A DNA stretch of 16,996 bases from Bacteroidales bacterium. GTDB lineage: Bacteria; Bacteroidota; Bacteroidia; Bacteroidales; FEN-979. The stretch spans positions 1 to 16,996 of the forward strand of contig JAFGNY010000122.1 in assembly GCA_016926765.1 (NCBI GenBank), in the 5' to 3' direction. The notes under the pieces are model-generated. The model did not search any database, was not told where the DNA came from, and saw nothing but the letters and a program-made list of their open reading frames with translations. Of the stretch, positions 1-6,694 are shown piece by piece (the first letter of the stretch is position 1; every line of letters starts with the position of its first letter). The translations under genes were made by a program, and so were the position numbers.

Positions 1-1601
1 GGAGATACAAAAAAGAGGGACTCGGGATGCATCCCATTGGATGCCAGACTCCACAGCCATGGGCTTCCCGGATTCGTTGTGTCAATCGGCTCTGAAAACC
101 TGATCTCCCAAACCGTATCTCCCACCAGAAAACTGCGAAGGACCTCCGGGGGGTTCAGATCGGGGTTGATCCTGTAAACGGAGTTCGTCCCGCCGGGTGT
201 CCCTCCCCTTGGATCCTCAGCAACGCTCCAGTTATCCCCACACCCACAGGGATTTGCAGGATCAATCATTTCCAGCGACCATCCCCCATCCGATTTCCAC
301 TCTTCATCAATCCACTCCGGGGTATAGGTCATGGTATGGATGATCTGTAAACGGCTGTTTCGTAAAACCAGCGTGGTTCCTTCATTTGCAAGGCTCGAAC
401 CGGATGTGAAAAGTGACACGGTTTGGCCGTATCCTGAAAGTGAGCTATCTCGTGCAAGCAGGAGAAACCCGTTAGCTGGAATGATCACAGATGGAAAGGT
501 TTTTCGGGTACTTCCAATATCCAGGAACCAGCCTGAAAGATCGACAGAGAACCCGGTTTGGTTGTAAAGTTCTATAAATTCCACCGGGGGAAGCCCGACA
601 GTTGGTTCTGGGTCCATCATCACCTCATGGATCAGAATATCGTAAGCTCCTGGTTCAAAGAGGGTAAATGGGACCAGGGTGTCCGGCATCCTGTTTCCCG
701 CTAAATCAACAAGGTTTGTGATCATCAGCGTATCCATCACCTGCTCTTGAAAAGGGGTCCCGAAATGCAGCATTAGTTCACAGGGACTCCCTGAAGTGAC
801 GCTGATCATTTCAGGATGGTTCAGGCTTCCCATTAAGGTATAGTTTGTACAGTTCAGTGCTTCGGTCTGTTCCAGGTCCTCAGAAAACCGAAGCGAGAGA
901 TGCATGCTGTCAGGAATCATAAGCGCAGATAACGATGGAGGAATGGTATCCCTGACAACAGGCCCGATATAAATATCGTCCATATAACATTTCGTGGCGT
1001 TGCTTGAAGTATACTTGCACCAGAATCCAAACCAGAAAAGAGTTGGAGATGTCGTATCAACCCATGTTCCCTCTTCGATAAAATTCTGACCGCCGGAGGC
1101 ATCAACCCAGGCATTCCACAATCCCGTTGCATCACACGTGATTTTTATCCTCAGGGTATTGGTTGAATGTACTGTTGAAACGTCAGGAAAGTGAAAAAGC
1201 ATTTGACTGGTTAAACCCGTCTGCTTCATGATATACAGGCTGTCGTTCCCGCCCCCAACCTGAAGAAAGGAACCATTAAGCGATTGATCCAGTTCCATCC
1301 GGTCAGCAGTCAGATAGACCTTCATGAAGTTGTTAACCGACGTATTGAAGGAGAGTTTGATCCAGAAATTCCATTCGATCTCCGGAACCCATGTTCCCCA
1401 GGTGGCAAGGAAGGAGGTGTCATTTCCTGTCCATTTCAGGTGAAGTTGTTTGGAGCTGTTAACCTCAAAATGCAGAGAATCCCCCTGCCACCTAGGATTG
1501 TAATTAAAATCACCATCTGAAAAATCATCGGTGACCTGAGCTCTCCCGATGGCTGAAACCATCAGGATCTGGAGGATAAGGGAAAAAATAGCTTCTTTCA
1601 T
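1..1601 (-). CDS. Secreted lamin-tail-domain (LTD) multidomain protein, 3' end outside the window
   Basis: The minus-strand frame is open from the ATG at 1601-1599 to the left edge, giving 533 residues with no stop, so the C-terminus is missing. Residues 1-22 form a signal peptide (MKEAIF...IGRAQ). About residues 24-215 look like a concanavalin/laminin-G-type beta sandwich: many W and aromatic residues, ending in a 'YMDDIYIGP' strand typical of such domains in secreted Bacteroidota proteins. About 216-318 resemble a Big_5/SbsA-type Ig-like domain (starts DTIPPSL, contains 'LRFSEDLE'). About 319-445 are a lamin-tail domain (IHEVMMDPEP, VEFIELYNQT, DLSGWFLDIG). A second Ig-like unit begins near 480 (NPPEVLRSF, IRFSEPID). 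Such proteins are usually exported and often use the type IX system, but the C-terminal sorting signal would lie outside the window. An in-frame ATG five codons upstream (1616) is an alternative start; 1601 is preferred because GGAG lies 9 bases upstream. The function is unknown, perhaps surface adhesion or calcium-dependent binding. Confidence 0.82.
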   Translation of the reverse strand, partial: MKEAIFSLILQILMVSAIGRAQVTDDFSDGDFNYNPRWQGDSLHFEVNSSKQLHLKWTGNDTSFLATWGTWVPEIEWNFWIKLSFNTSVNNFMKVYLTADRMELDQSLNGSFLQVGGGNDSLYIMKQTGLTSQMLFHFPDVSTVHSTNTLRIKITCDATGLWNAWVDASGGQNFIEEGTWVDTTSPTLFWFGFWCKYTSSNATKCYMDDIYIGPVVRDTIPPSLSALMIPDSMHLSLRFSEDLEQTEALNCTNYTLMGSLNHPEMISVTSGSPCELMLHFGTPFQEQVMDTLMITNLVDLAGNRMPDTLVPFTLFEPGAYDILIHEVMMDPEPTVGLPPVEFIELYNQTGFSVDLSGWFLDIGSTRKTFPSVIIPANGFLLLARDSSLSGYGQTVSLFTSGSSLANEGTTLVLRNSRLQIIHTMTYTPEWIDEEWKSDGGWSLEMIDPANPCGCGDNWSVAEDPRGGTPGGTNSVYRINPDLNPPEVLRSFLVGDTVWEIRFSEPIDTTNPGSPWLWSLASNGMHPESLFFVS

Positions 1602-1674
1602 ACTGTTTTTCTCCATTAATCGGAAAACCATCTGAAAGGTTAATGAATTCGTGAAAAAATTGAATTATCTCTTC

Positions 1675-1682
1675 TATCTTTG
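1675..1682 (+). promoter_or_regulatory. Bacteroidota-type -7 element (TATCTTTG) of asd
   Basis: TATCTTTG matches the Bacteroides/Flavobacterium -7 consensus TAnnTTTG exactly and ends four bases before the asd ATG at 1687. No good TTTG -33 element sits 19-21 bases upstream; the best is TTCGTG at 1648-1653. With the usual spacing, transcription would start at or next to the ATG, so the mRNA would be almost leaderless. This is inferred from sequence alone. Confidence 0.5.
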
Positions 1683-1686
1683 TTTC

Positions 1687-2673
1687 ATGAAACTTGCAAT
1701 GGTTGGCGTTACCGGTTTGGTTGGCCGGATGGTACTGAAACTACTGGAAGAGCGTTCATTTCCTGTCAGCCAATTCATCCCTGTTGCCTCTTCCCGTTCA
1801 CAGGGAAAGCCGGTCAGGTTTCTCGGTCAGGAGTACCTCATCACCGATCCGCTACAAGCGATCAGGGAAAAGGCCGATATCGCGATATTTTCTGCCGGCG
1901 GGGATGTCAGCCGCGAATGGGCTCCCAGGTATGCCCGAGCAGGGATCCGGGTTATCGATAACTCTTCGGCCTGGCGGATGGAAAAGGATGTTCCGTTGAT
2001 TGTTCCTGAAATCAATGCAGGGATTCTTACCCGCGACCATTTCATTATTGCTAATCCAAACTGTTCAACGATCCAGCTGGTGATGGTTCTGGATCCCCTC
2101 CATGCCCGCTATCAGATCAAACGAGTTGTAATCTCCACCTATCAGTCGGTTTCCGGAACTGGCGCAAAGGCAGTCAGACAGCTCGAGAATGAACGTAAGG
2201 GGATTCCCGGCGAAATGGCGTATCCTTACCCCATCGATCTTAACCTGTTTCCTCACGGAGGGGTTTTTCAGGAGAATGGATATACCGCAGAGGAGATGAA
2301 GCTGGTTTACGAAACCCGAAAAATTCTGGATGATCCTTCTATTCTTGTCTCTCCGACAATTGTCAGGGTGCCAGTTATGGTAGGACATTCGGAAGCCGTT
2401 AATATTGAATTTTCCAACCCTTATACTCTCCGGGATATCTATTCTTTGCTTAGCGGAAGGCCGGGAATAACCATTCTTGATGATGTTCAAAAGAACCTCT
2501 ATCCCATGCCTGTTCTGGCTGAAGGAAAGGATGAAGTGTTTGTTGGCCGGATCCGCCGGGATGAAACCCTTGAAAACGCATTGAATTTGTTTATTGTCTC
2601 CGATAACCTTCGCAAAGGTGCAGCAACCAATGCTATTCAGATTGCTGAATACCTGGTGAAATTCATTCGTTGA
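1687..2673 (+). CDS. asd: Aspartate-semialdehyde dehydrogenase
   Basis: This cytoplasmic NADPH enzyme reduces L-aspartyl-4-phosphate to L-aspartate-4-semialdehyde, the branch point to lysine/diaminopimelate, threonine and methionine. From the ATG at 1687 the protein has 328 residues, normal for the family. Residues 7-13 are the Rossmann nucleotide-binding turn (GVTGLVG). SSAW at 93-96 and the NPNCST motif with catalytic Cys126 follow. Further on are SGTGAKA near 157-162 and the catalytic histidine in VGHSEAVN (H234). The frame can be extended to a GTG at 1651, but that adds a 12-residue tail absent from family members and would overlap the -7 promoter element, so 1687 is chosen. The gene diverges from the secreted LTD protein, and no terminator hairpin is obvious after it. 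It appears intact and is a housekeeping gene next to the respiratory island. Confidence 0.96.
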   Translation: MKLAMVGVTGLVGRMVLKLLEERSFPVSQFIPVASSRSQGKPVRFLGQEYLITDPLQAIREKADIAIFSAGGDVSREWAPRYARAGIRVIDNSSAWRMEKDVPLIVPEINAGILTRDHFIIANPNCSTIQLVMVLDPLHARYQIKRVVISTYQSVSGTGAKAVRQLENERKGIPGEMAYPYPIDLNLFPHGGVFQENGYTAEEMKLVYETRKILDDPSILVSPTIVRVPVMVGHSEAVNIEFSNPYTLRDIYSLLSGRPGITILDDVQKNLYPMPVLAEGKDEVFVGRIRRDETLENALNLFIVSDNLRKGAATNAIQIAEYLVKFIR

Positions 2674-2719
2674 ACAAGCCCTTTTAAACTCTTCTCCTAA
2701 TCAGTCCGTTAACTCGCGC

Positions 2720-2737
2720 TATTGAGATAGATCAATA
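2720..2737 (+). promoter_or_regulatory. FNR-type operator upstream of the regulator gene
   Basis: TATTGAGATAGATCAATA is an imperfect 18-base palindrome. Its core TTGAG-ATAG-ATCAA (2722-2735) differs from the FNR consensus TTGAT-N4-ATCAA at one base. It is centred at about 2728.5, roughly 71 bases before the start site predicted from the -7 element at 2787-2794, which is compatible with a class I activator position. Together with the perfect copy at 3601 it suggests that the regulator encoded just downstream controls its own gene. Binding is inferred. Confidence 0.62.
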
Positions 2738-2786
2738 TTCTATTGACACATATCTTTATTTTTTTAGACAAAAATCAATTTAATCG

Positions 2787-2794
2787 TATATTTG
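2787..2794 (+). promoter_or_regulatory. Bacteroidota-type -7 element (TATATTTG) of the FNR/CRP regulator gene
   Basis: TATATTTG fits TAnnTTTG. Transcription would begin near 2800, leaving a leader of about 27 bases before the ATG at 2827. No clear -33 TTTG is found at the expected distance, which suits a promoter that depends on an activator bound at the FNR-type palindrome about 71 bases upstream. Confidence 0.5.
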
Positions 2795-2826
2795 CATTCA
2801 TCGAGACTTGATCTAACAGGATTTAT

Positions 2827-3519
2827 ATGAACAAGATGCAGGATTTGGAGAATTGTAAGAACTGTAACTGTAAAACATCGATCTTTAAAAGCCTGTCGAC
2901 AGAAGAACTGGAACAGATCAACAAGGGTCGATATACTGTAAATTACAAGGCAGGCGAAATTCTTTTCAAACAGGGAACTCCGTCACCCCATTTTGTTTGC
3001 CTGACAAAAGGACTGGCAAAATTATATATCGAAGGATATGGGAAGAATCTGATTTTATCCCTTGTAAAACCTGTTGATTATATTTTTGGCCCTGGAACCT
3101 ACGTTGATAACCGCCACTACTATTCAGCTGCTGCTGTAGAAGATACAACCGCGTGTCTGGTGGATGTTAATATTTTCAAACAATTGGTAAGGGAAAATCC
3201 TGATTTTGCCGAAGAGTTTATCTGCAGGGTATCGCGCCAGGCTATTTTCAATTTTGACCAGGTGGTAAGTCTTACCCAGAAACAGATGCCGGGACGTATT
3301 GCCGACGTGCTCTTTTACCTCAGGGATAAAATCTATGAAAAAAATCCGTTCGAAATTTCCATTTCCCGCCAGGACCTTGCCGATCTTTCGGGCATGTCAA
3401 AAGAGAGCTCTATCCGGATTTTAAAAGAACTCAAGGATGAAGGGATCCTGAGGATAACCGGAAATACCATAGAAATTTTGAACGAAAAACAACTCCGTCA
3501 AATCAGTCAAACAGGGTAA
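2827..3519 (+). CDS. FNR/CRP-family transcriptional regulator with N-terminal cysteine cluster
   Basis: The 230-residue protein has a cyclic-nucleotide-binding-like beta-roll (about 20-125), a dimerisation helix (about 130-160) and a C-terminal winged helix-turn-helix (about 175-215, with SRQDLADLSGMSKESSIRILK). The N-terminus carries Cys10, Cys13 and Cys15 (ENCKNCNC), and Cys110 lies in a late beta strand near the position of the fourth cluster ligand in Escherichia coli FNR (Cys122). This set could hold an oxygen-sensitive iron-sulfur cluster, although the spacing is tighter than in FNR. The recognition helix keeps Glu193 and Arg197, at the positions of FNR Glu209 and Arg213 that read the TTGAT half-site. 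FNR-like palindromes lie before this gene and before the next one, which argues that it regulates itself and the cytochrome genes downstream. The start ATG has AGG 7-9 bases before it. Whether it activates or represses, and its true signal (oxygen, NO, redox), cannot be told from sequence. Confidence 0.9.
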   Translation: MNKMQDLENCKNCNCKTSIFKSLSTEELEQINKGRYTVNYKAGEILFKQGTPSPHFVCLTKGLAKLYIEGYGKNLILSLVKPVDYIFGPGTYVDNRHYYSAAAVEDTTACLVDVNIFKQLVRENPDFAEEFICRVSRQAIFNFDQVVSLTQKQMPGRIADVLFYLRDKIYEKNPFEISISRQDLADLSGMSKESSIRILKELKDEGILRITGNTIEILNEKQLRQISQTG

Positions 3520-3599
3520 ATGCTTCTTGATTATCAATTCATTGATTGCTATTAGGTATTTAGATGCCTATATGTTTATTGACGTCTGTCTTTGTTTTG

Positions 3600-3615
3600 A
3601 TTGATATATATCAAT
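3600..3615 (+). promoter_or_regulatory. Perfect FNR-type operator before the cytochrome genes
   Basis: ATTGATATATATCAAT is a perfect 16-base palindrome whose core TTGAT-ATAT-ATCAA (3601-3614) equals the FNR consensus TTGAT-N4-ATCAA. It lies between the FNR-like regulator and the six-heme cytochrome, about 97 bases before the start site predicted from the -7 element at 3692-3699. A degenerate copy (AAGACATATATCAC, 3622-3635) is centred exactly 21 bp further on, two helical turns away. The likely ligand is the adjacent regulator. Confidence 0.72.
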
Positions 3616-3691
3616 TTCCTGAAGACATATATCACTATCTGGATGAATAAATCTCACCTCTTTGTTAATCCACTAACACACTGAACTTCTC

Positions 3692-3699
3692 TATTTTTG
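3692..3699 (+). promoter_or_regulatory. Bacteroidota-type -7 element (TATTTTTG) of the cytochrome genes
   Basis: TATTTTTG fits TAnnTTTG and would give a start near 3705 and a leader of about 65 bases to the ATG at 3770. A TTTG at 3661-3664 is about 27 bases upstream, too far for a normal -33 element. This again suits an activator-dependent promoter governed by the palindrome at 3600-3615. The 250 bases between 3519 and 3770 hold no gene: only the palindromes, a weak hairpin at 3553-3570 and this element. Confidence 0.48.
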
Positions 3700-3769
3700 C
3701 TTCAAGACTGAATGCCTATACCCAAGTTCTAGTTTGAGAGAAAGCAATTTAAACAAAAACCAAAACAGT

Positions 3770-4819
3770 ATGAAAAGAGTATTAACTTTTTTGTTTGCAG
3801 CCGGGATGATGGTCTCTGCGGCAAGCCTAATGTTTACAAGCTGTACCAAGGAAGGTCCTCAGGGTCCTGCCGGTGCAGATGGTCAGGATGGCCAGGATGC
3901 CAACGCTACCTGTACCCAGTGCCATAATTTTTCGGATATGATTGTTGCCAAAATTTTCCAGTATGACGCTTCGCAACATGCGACAGGCAGCACAACTGCG
4001 AGAAATTCAACTGATTGTGCCCCTTGCCACTCCAGCCAGGGATACATAGAATGTATTGAAACCGGCGAATGGGTAACTGCTGAGGCAATCCAGAATCCTG
4101 CTCCTATTAATTGCCGTACCTGTCACATGATTCACGAAAGCTACACGGCAACCGACTGGGATTTACGTTGGGTTGCTTCTTTTACCAACGCACTCGGAGA
4201 AGTTACAGACATGACTACGAATGGTGGAGACGCCACCGGTAACCTGTGTGCCCGTTGCCATCAGTCAAGGCTTGCTGAACCGGTAATTACTGATCCTACC
4301 AGCACTACATCCACCCTGCAGCCAACGAGTTATCGTTACGGACCACACCACGGACCGCAAAGCCCGATGCTCGCCGGAACAGGTGGTTATGATATCAATG
4401 GTAGCGACGCTCTTACAAATTCATTCCATACAGGCAGAACTTCCTGTGTTGACTGCCACGGGGCTGAGGCTGCAGGTGCTACATCAGGCGGACACACTTT
4501 GTGGGCTAATCTTACCGGTTGTAACACGCCTGTTTGTCACGACGGCGCCGTTACCAGTTTCGATTACGAAGGCAAACAAACCATCATTGAAGAGGGCCTG
4601 ATTATTCTGGAGCACAAACTGGCACTTGCTGGTGTAGTGGATACTGTTGCTCACCCCGGTTATCTCAACACCTCTATTGCTCATACTCAAAAAATGCTTG
4701 CAATTTTCTACAACTATAAATTTATTGAGGAAGACCGCAGTATGGGTGTCCACAACTTCAAACGTGCCAATGGCATGATCGAAGATGGAATTGCTTACCT
4801 TGAATCGCTTGGTTACTAA
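3770..4819 (+). CDS. Six-heme c-type cytochrome lipoprotein with collagen-like linker
   Basis: The 349-residue protein starts with a lipoprotein signal (residues 1-24, FTS-Cys25), then a short collagen-like stretch (GPQGPAGADGQDGQDA, about 29-44). Five CxxCH heme sites follow at Cys48, 83, 115, 160 and 226, plus one CX4CH site at Cys251 (CNTPVCH), a spacing known from tetraheme cytochromes c3. A PHHGPQ motif near 192-197 and the C-terminal 'MGVHNFKRA' segment resemble parts of the NrfA/octaheme cytochrome superfamily, so a related heme stack is likely, but no catalytic heme site (such as CxxCK) is visible. It is expected to be membrane-anchored by lipid, probably on the outer membrane, and to carry electrons. 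The ATG at 3770 is chosen over a TTG at 3734 because it begins the signal peptide directly. It is preceded by an FNR-type operator and closed by a strong terminator, so it may be a single-gene transcript made in excess over the genes after it. Confidence 0.88.
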   Translation: MKRVLTFLFAAGMMVSAASLMFTSCTKEGPQGPAGADGQDGQDANATCTQCHNFSDMIVAKIFQYDASQHATGSTTARNSTDCAPCHSSQGYIECIETGEWVTAEAIQNPAPINCRTCHMIHESYTATDWDLRWVASFTNALGEVTDMTTNGGDATGNLCARCHQSRLAEPVITDPTSTTSTLQPTSYRYGPHHGPQSPMLAGTGGYDINGSDALTNSFHTGRTSCVDCHGAEAAGATSGGHTLWANLTGCNTPVCHDGAVTSFDYEGKQTIIEEGLIILEHKLALAGVVDTVAHPGYLNTSIAHTQKMLAIFYNYKFIEEDRSMGVHNFKRANGMIEDGIAYLESLGY

Positions 4820-4837
4820 TTCCTGAGTTATTGATAT

Positions 4838-4873
4838 AAAAGGCTTCAGGTATTGATTCCTGAAGCCTTTTTT
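4838..4873 (+). terminator. Rho-independent terminator after the six-heme cytochrome
   Basis: The hairpin AAAAGGCTTCAGG / CCTGAAGCCTTTTTT has a perfect 13-bp stem (4838-4850 with 4859-4871), an eight-base loop (TATTGATT) and a T tract. It separates the six-heme cytochrome from the next three genes. Confidence 0.9.
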
Positions 4874-4917
4874 GATAAAAAAGAGACCTTTATAATCATT
4901 CATTTAAATTTAATCAT

Positions 4918-5289
4918 ATGTACAAGAGGAAAATTTTAAACATGATCATTCTGGTCGTAGGTATGATCGGTATCTTTTCTTGCGAATACGAGAAGATCAC
5001 TTATGATGCTCCCGATCCAACAATTCCCGTAAGCTACGCGGCCGATATCCAGGCCATCTGGGATAAAGGCTGTGTTGGATGCCACGGTGTTGGAAAAACG
5101 CCTCCTGATCTTACAGCGGCTAATTCTTACAACGCTCTGATCAATGGAGCCTTTGTTGATACAGCTCAACCTGAACAAAGCGGGATTTACACCTGTATGA
5201 TTACCGGAGGATCAATGGCGGCTTATACCAACGCCAGCGATGCTGGGTTGGTCCTCGTTTGGATTCAGCAAGGCGCAAAGAATAATTAA
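4918..5289 (+). CDS. Small mono-heme cytochrome c lipoprotein
   Basis: This 123-residue protein has a lipoprotein signal ending at Cys22 (IFS-Cys) and one heme site, CVGCH at residues 52-56. The 'SYAADIQAIWDKGC' lead-in is typical of Planctomycete-type mono-heme cytochrome domains. The distal ligand may be Met94 (CMITGG) or Met100 (GGSM); Cys93 is an extra, non-heme cysteine. It should be lipid-anchored in the periplasm or on the outer membrane and transfer electrons. It leads a three-gene run with the barrel protein (49-base gap) and the soluble cytochrome c. No Shine-Dalgarno sequence is seen; the upstream region is A/T-rich. The exact partner is unknown. Confidence 0.85.
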   Translation: MYKRKILNMIILVVGMIGIFSCEYEKITYDAPDPTIPVSYAADIQAIWDKGCVGCHGVGKTPPDLTAANSYNALINGAFVDTAQPEQSGIYTCMITGGSMAAYTNASDAGLVLVWIQQGAKNN

Positions 5290-5337
5290 CGGAGTGTATA
5301 ACATGAAATTCGATTGACTATGATCACAACAGTACAT

Positions 5338-6237
5338 ATGAAAAAAAGTTTACTGGTCCTTCTTCTGATCCTTGTTGGCTTCGGCAGAGTTTTTGCACAA
5401 GAAGCTGAAGAGGCGAAAAACGAGAAAAAGCCGCTTGAGCGAGACCCCTTTGAAAGTGGCATCTTCATGGATGATCAAACCGTAAAAACCTATCCGTCAA
5501 ACACCCTTGAGTTTGTTTTACACCATCGTTTTGGTACAATCCAAAATGGAATTTCCGATCTTTACGGGATCTGGGGTGCGACCAATGTCAGGCTCGGGCT
5601 GAATTACAGCATCACCGATAACCTGATGATCGGATTCGGGACCACGAAATTCAAAATGTATCAGGATCTCTCCCTGAAATACACTTTTTTCCATCAGCGG
5701 AAAGGAGGATTCCCGCTTACCATTGGGTATTACGGTGATATTGCTTTAAATGCGAGTAATAAATCAAATTTTGGGAAAGATTATGCATTTATCGACCGCC
5801 TCTCCTATTTTCATGAATTGATGGTTGCCCGCCGTTTCTGCCGAGCATTCTCCATGCAGTTGGGATTTGCCTTTGTCCATTTCAACAAAGTAGACACAAC
5901 GCTCAAAAATGATGCGTTTTCCATTTCAGCCATTGCAAGGGTAAAAGTCAGCCCACAAACATCGATCGTTGCAAGTTGTGAAGTTCCGCTAATGCTGGGT
6001 TACGATACACCATTCATTCTGAAGTACGGACAACAAGGGATTTATTACGGTCCAAAATCACCGCTGCCTAATTTCGGAATCGGCGTTGAGATTTCAACCA
6101 GCACTCACGCCTTTCACATTTTTCTATCCGCTGCACAAGGGATTCTGCCCCAGGATATCGTCATCTACAACCAGAATGATTTTTTCAATGGAGCAATCAT
6201 GTTCGGATTTAATATGACACGGTTGTGGAACTTCTAA
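5338..6237 (+). CDS. DUF5777-like outer-membrane beta-barrel protein
   Basis: From the ATG at 5338 the protein has 299 residues: a signal peptide (1-20, ending VFA-Q), a short charged acidic/lysine segment (22-36), then alternating amphipathic strands and a terminal phenylalanine (TRLWNF) as expected for an outer-membrane barrel. Patterns such as 'LEFVLHHRFGTI', 'ATNVRLGLNYSITDNLMIGFG' and 'KFKMYQDLSLKYTFF' match what I recall of the DUF5777 family, which is common in Bacteroidota next to small cytochromes; this recognition was not tested by a search. Its function is unknown. With heme lipoproteins on both sides it could be a porin-like partner for electron transfer or solute passage. TTG (5314) and ATG (5320) starts further upstream would put extra residues before the signal peptide and are less likely. 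Confidence 0.78.
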   Translation: MKKSLLVLLLILVGFGRVFAQEAEEAKNEKKPLERDPFESGIFMDDQTVKTYPSNTLEFVLHHRFGTIQNGISDLYGIWGATNVRLGLNYSITDNLMIGFGTTKFKMYQDLSLKYTFFHQRKGGFPLTIGYYGDIALNASNKSNFGKDYAFIDRLSYFHELMVARRFCRAFSMQLGFAFVHFNKVDTTLKNDAFSISAIARVKVSPQTSIVASCEVPLMLGYDTPFILKYGQQGIYYGPKSPLPNFGIGVEISTSTHAFHIFLSAAQGILPQDIVIYNQNDFFNGAIMFGFNMTRLWNF

Positions 6238-6270
6238 ACAACGAATGTTTAACCAACAAATATCAACATC

Positions 6271-6678
6271 ATGAAAAAACCATTAATTTATTCAATCACC
6301 TGCCTGATTGCGCTCTTTTTTGTAACAGCCGCCTATTCGCAGGAGAAAAAACCCTGGACAGTCCCCGACAAATACAAGGCGATGAAAAGCACAGTGAAAG
6401 CGGGTGATGCATCAGCTATTGCCACCGGCAAAGAGTTGTGGGCAAAATATTGCAAATCCTGCCACGGCAGCAAAGGCCTTGGGGATGGACCCAAAGCCGC
6501 TATGATGAAAACACCCATGGCGGATTTTTCTTCTGTTGCCTTTCAAAAATATTCGGATGGCGAACTCTATTATATGTCGTATGTAGGCAGGGGCGATATG
6601 CCCAATTTCGAAAAAAAGATCATTGGAGAACCTGATCGCTGGGCTTTGGTCGCTTATATGCGAACAATGAAAAAATAA
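6271..6678 (+). CDS. Soluble class I mono-heme cytochrome c
   Basis: The 135-residue protein has a cleavable signal peptide (about 1-23, AAYS-Q). One heme site, CKSCH (Cys61-His65), is followed by the usual GxGxGDGP loop, and the distal Met110 lies in 'GRGDMPNF'. The C-terminal helix (WALVAYMRTMKK) completes the class I fold. It should be a periplasmic electron shuttle. It lies 33 bases after the barrel gene and before a strong terminator, so it closes a transcription unit with the lipoprotein cytochrome and the barrel. It could link the inner-membrane complex encoded next to the outer-membrane cytochromes. Confidence 0.92.
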   Translation: MKKPLIYSITCLIALFFVTAAYSQEKKPWTVPDKYKAMKSTVKAGDASAIATGKELWAKYCKSCHGSKGLGDGPKAAMMKTPMADFSSVAFQKYSDGELYYMSYVGRGDMPNFEKKIIGEPDRWALVAYMRTMKK

Positions 6679-6694
6679 CATGCTGTACAATCCA

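Noticed and set aside
331..567. Plus-strand open frame of 78 residues (and similar at 1284-1520)
   Set aside because: It lies antisense inside the clear minus-strand lamin-tail gene and has no domain-like composition.
1651..1686. GTG start that would extend Asd by 12 residues
   Set aside because: The extension is not part of the family, and it would overlap the -7 promoter element.
2065..2490. Minus-strand open frame of 141 residues inside asd
   Set aside because: Shadow of asd, whose motifs are complete on the other strand.
3527..3545. TTGATTATCAA and ATCAATTCATTGAT just after the regulator stop, as further FNR boxes
   Set aside because: The half-site spacing or orientation is wrong for TTGAT-N4-ATCAA; they may be A/T-rich chance repeats.
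3553..3570. Hairpin TAGGTATTTAGATGCCTA after the regulator gene as a terminator
   Set aside because: The stem needs two G-T pairs, the loop is very short and no T tract follows; not convincing as a terminator.
3770..4819. Six-heme lipoprotein as a nitrite reductase (NrfA)
   Set aside because: There is no CxxCK catalytic heme motif, and it is lipid-anchored with a different heme spacing.
4484..4903. Minus-strand open frame of 139 residues opposite the six-heme cytochrome
   Set aside because: It runs through the terminator hairpin and the heme-coding sequence; an antisense shadow.
5314..5327. TTGACTATGATCAC resembles an FNR box upstream of the barrel gene
   Set aside because: Two of ten consensus bases differ, it is not a clean palindrome, and it lies inside a transcription unit just before the start codon.
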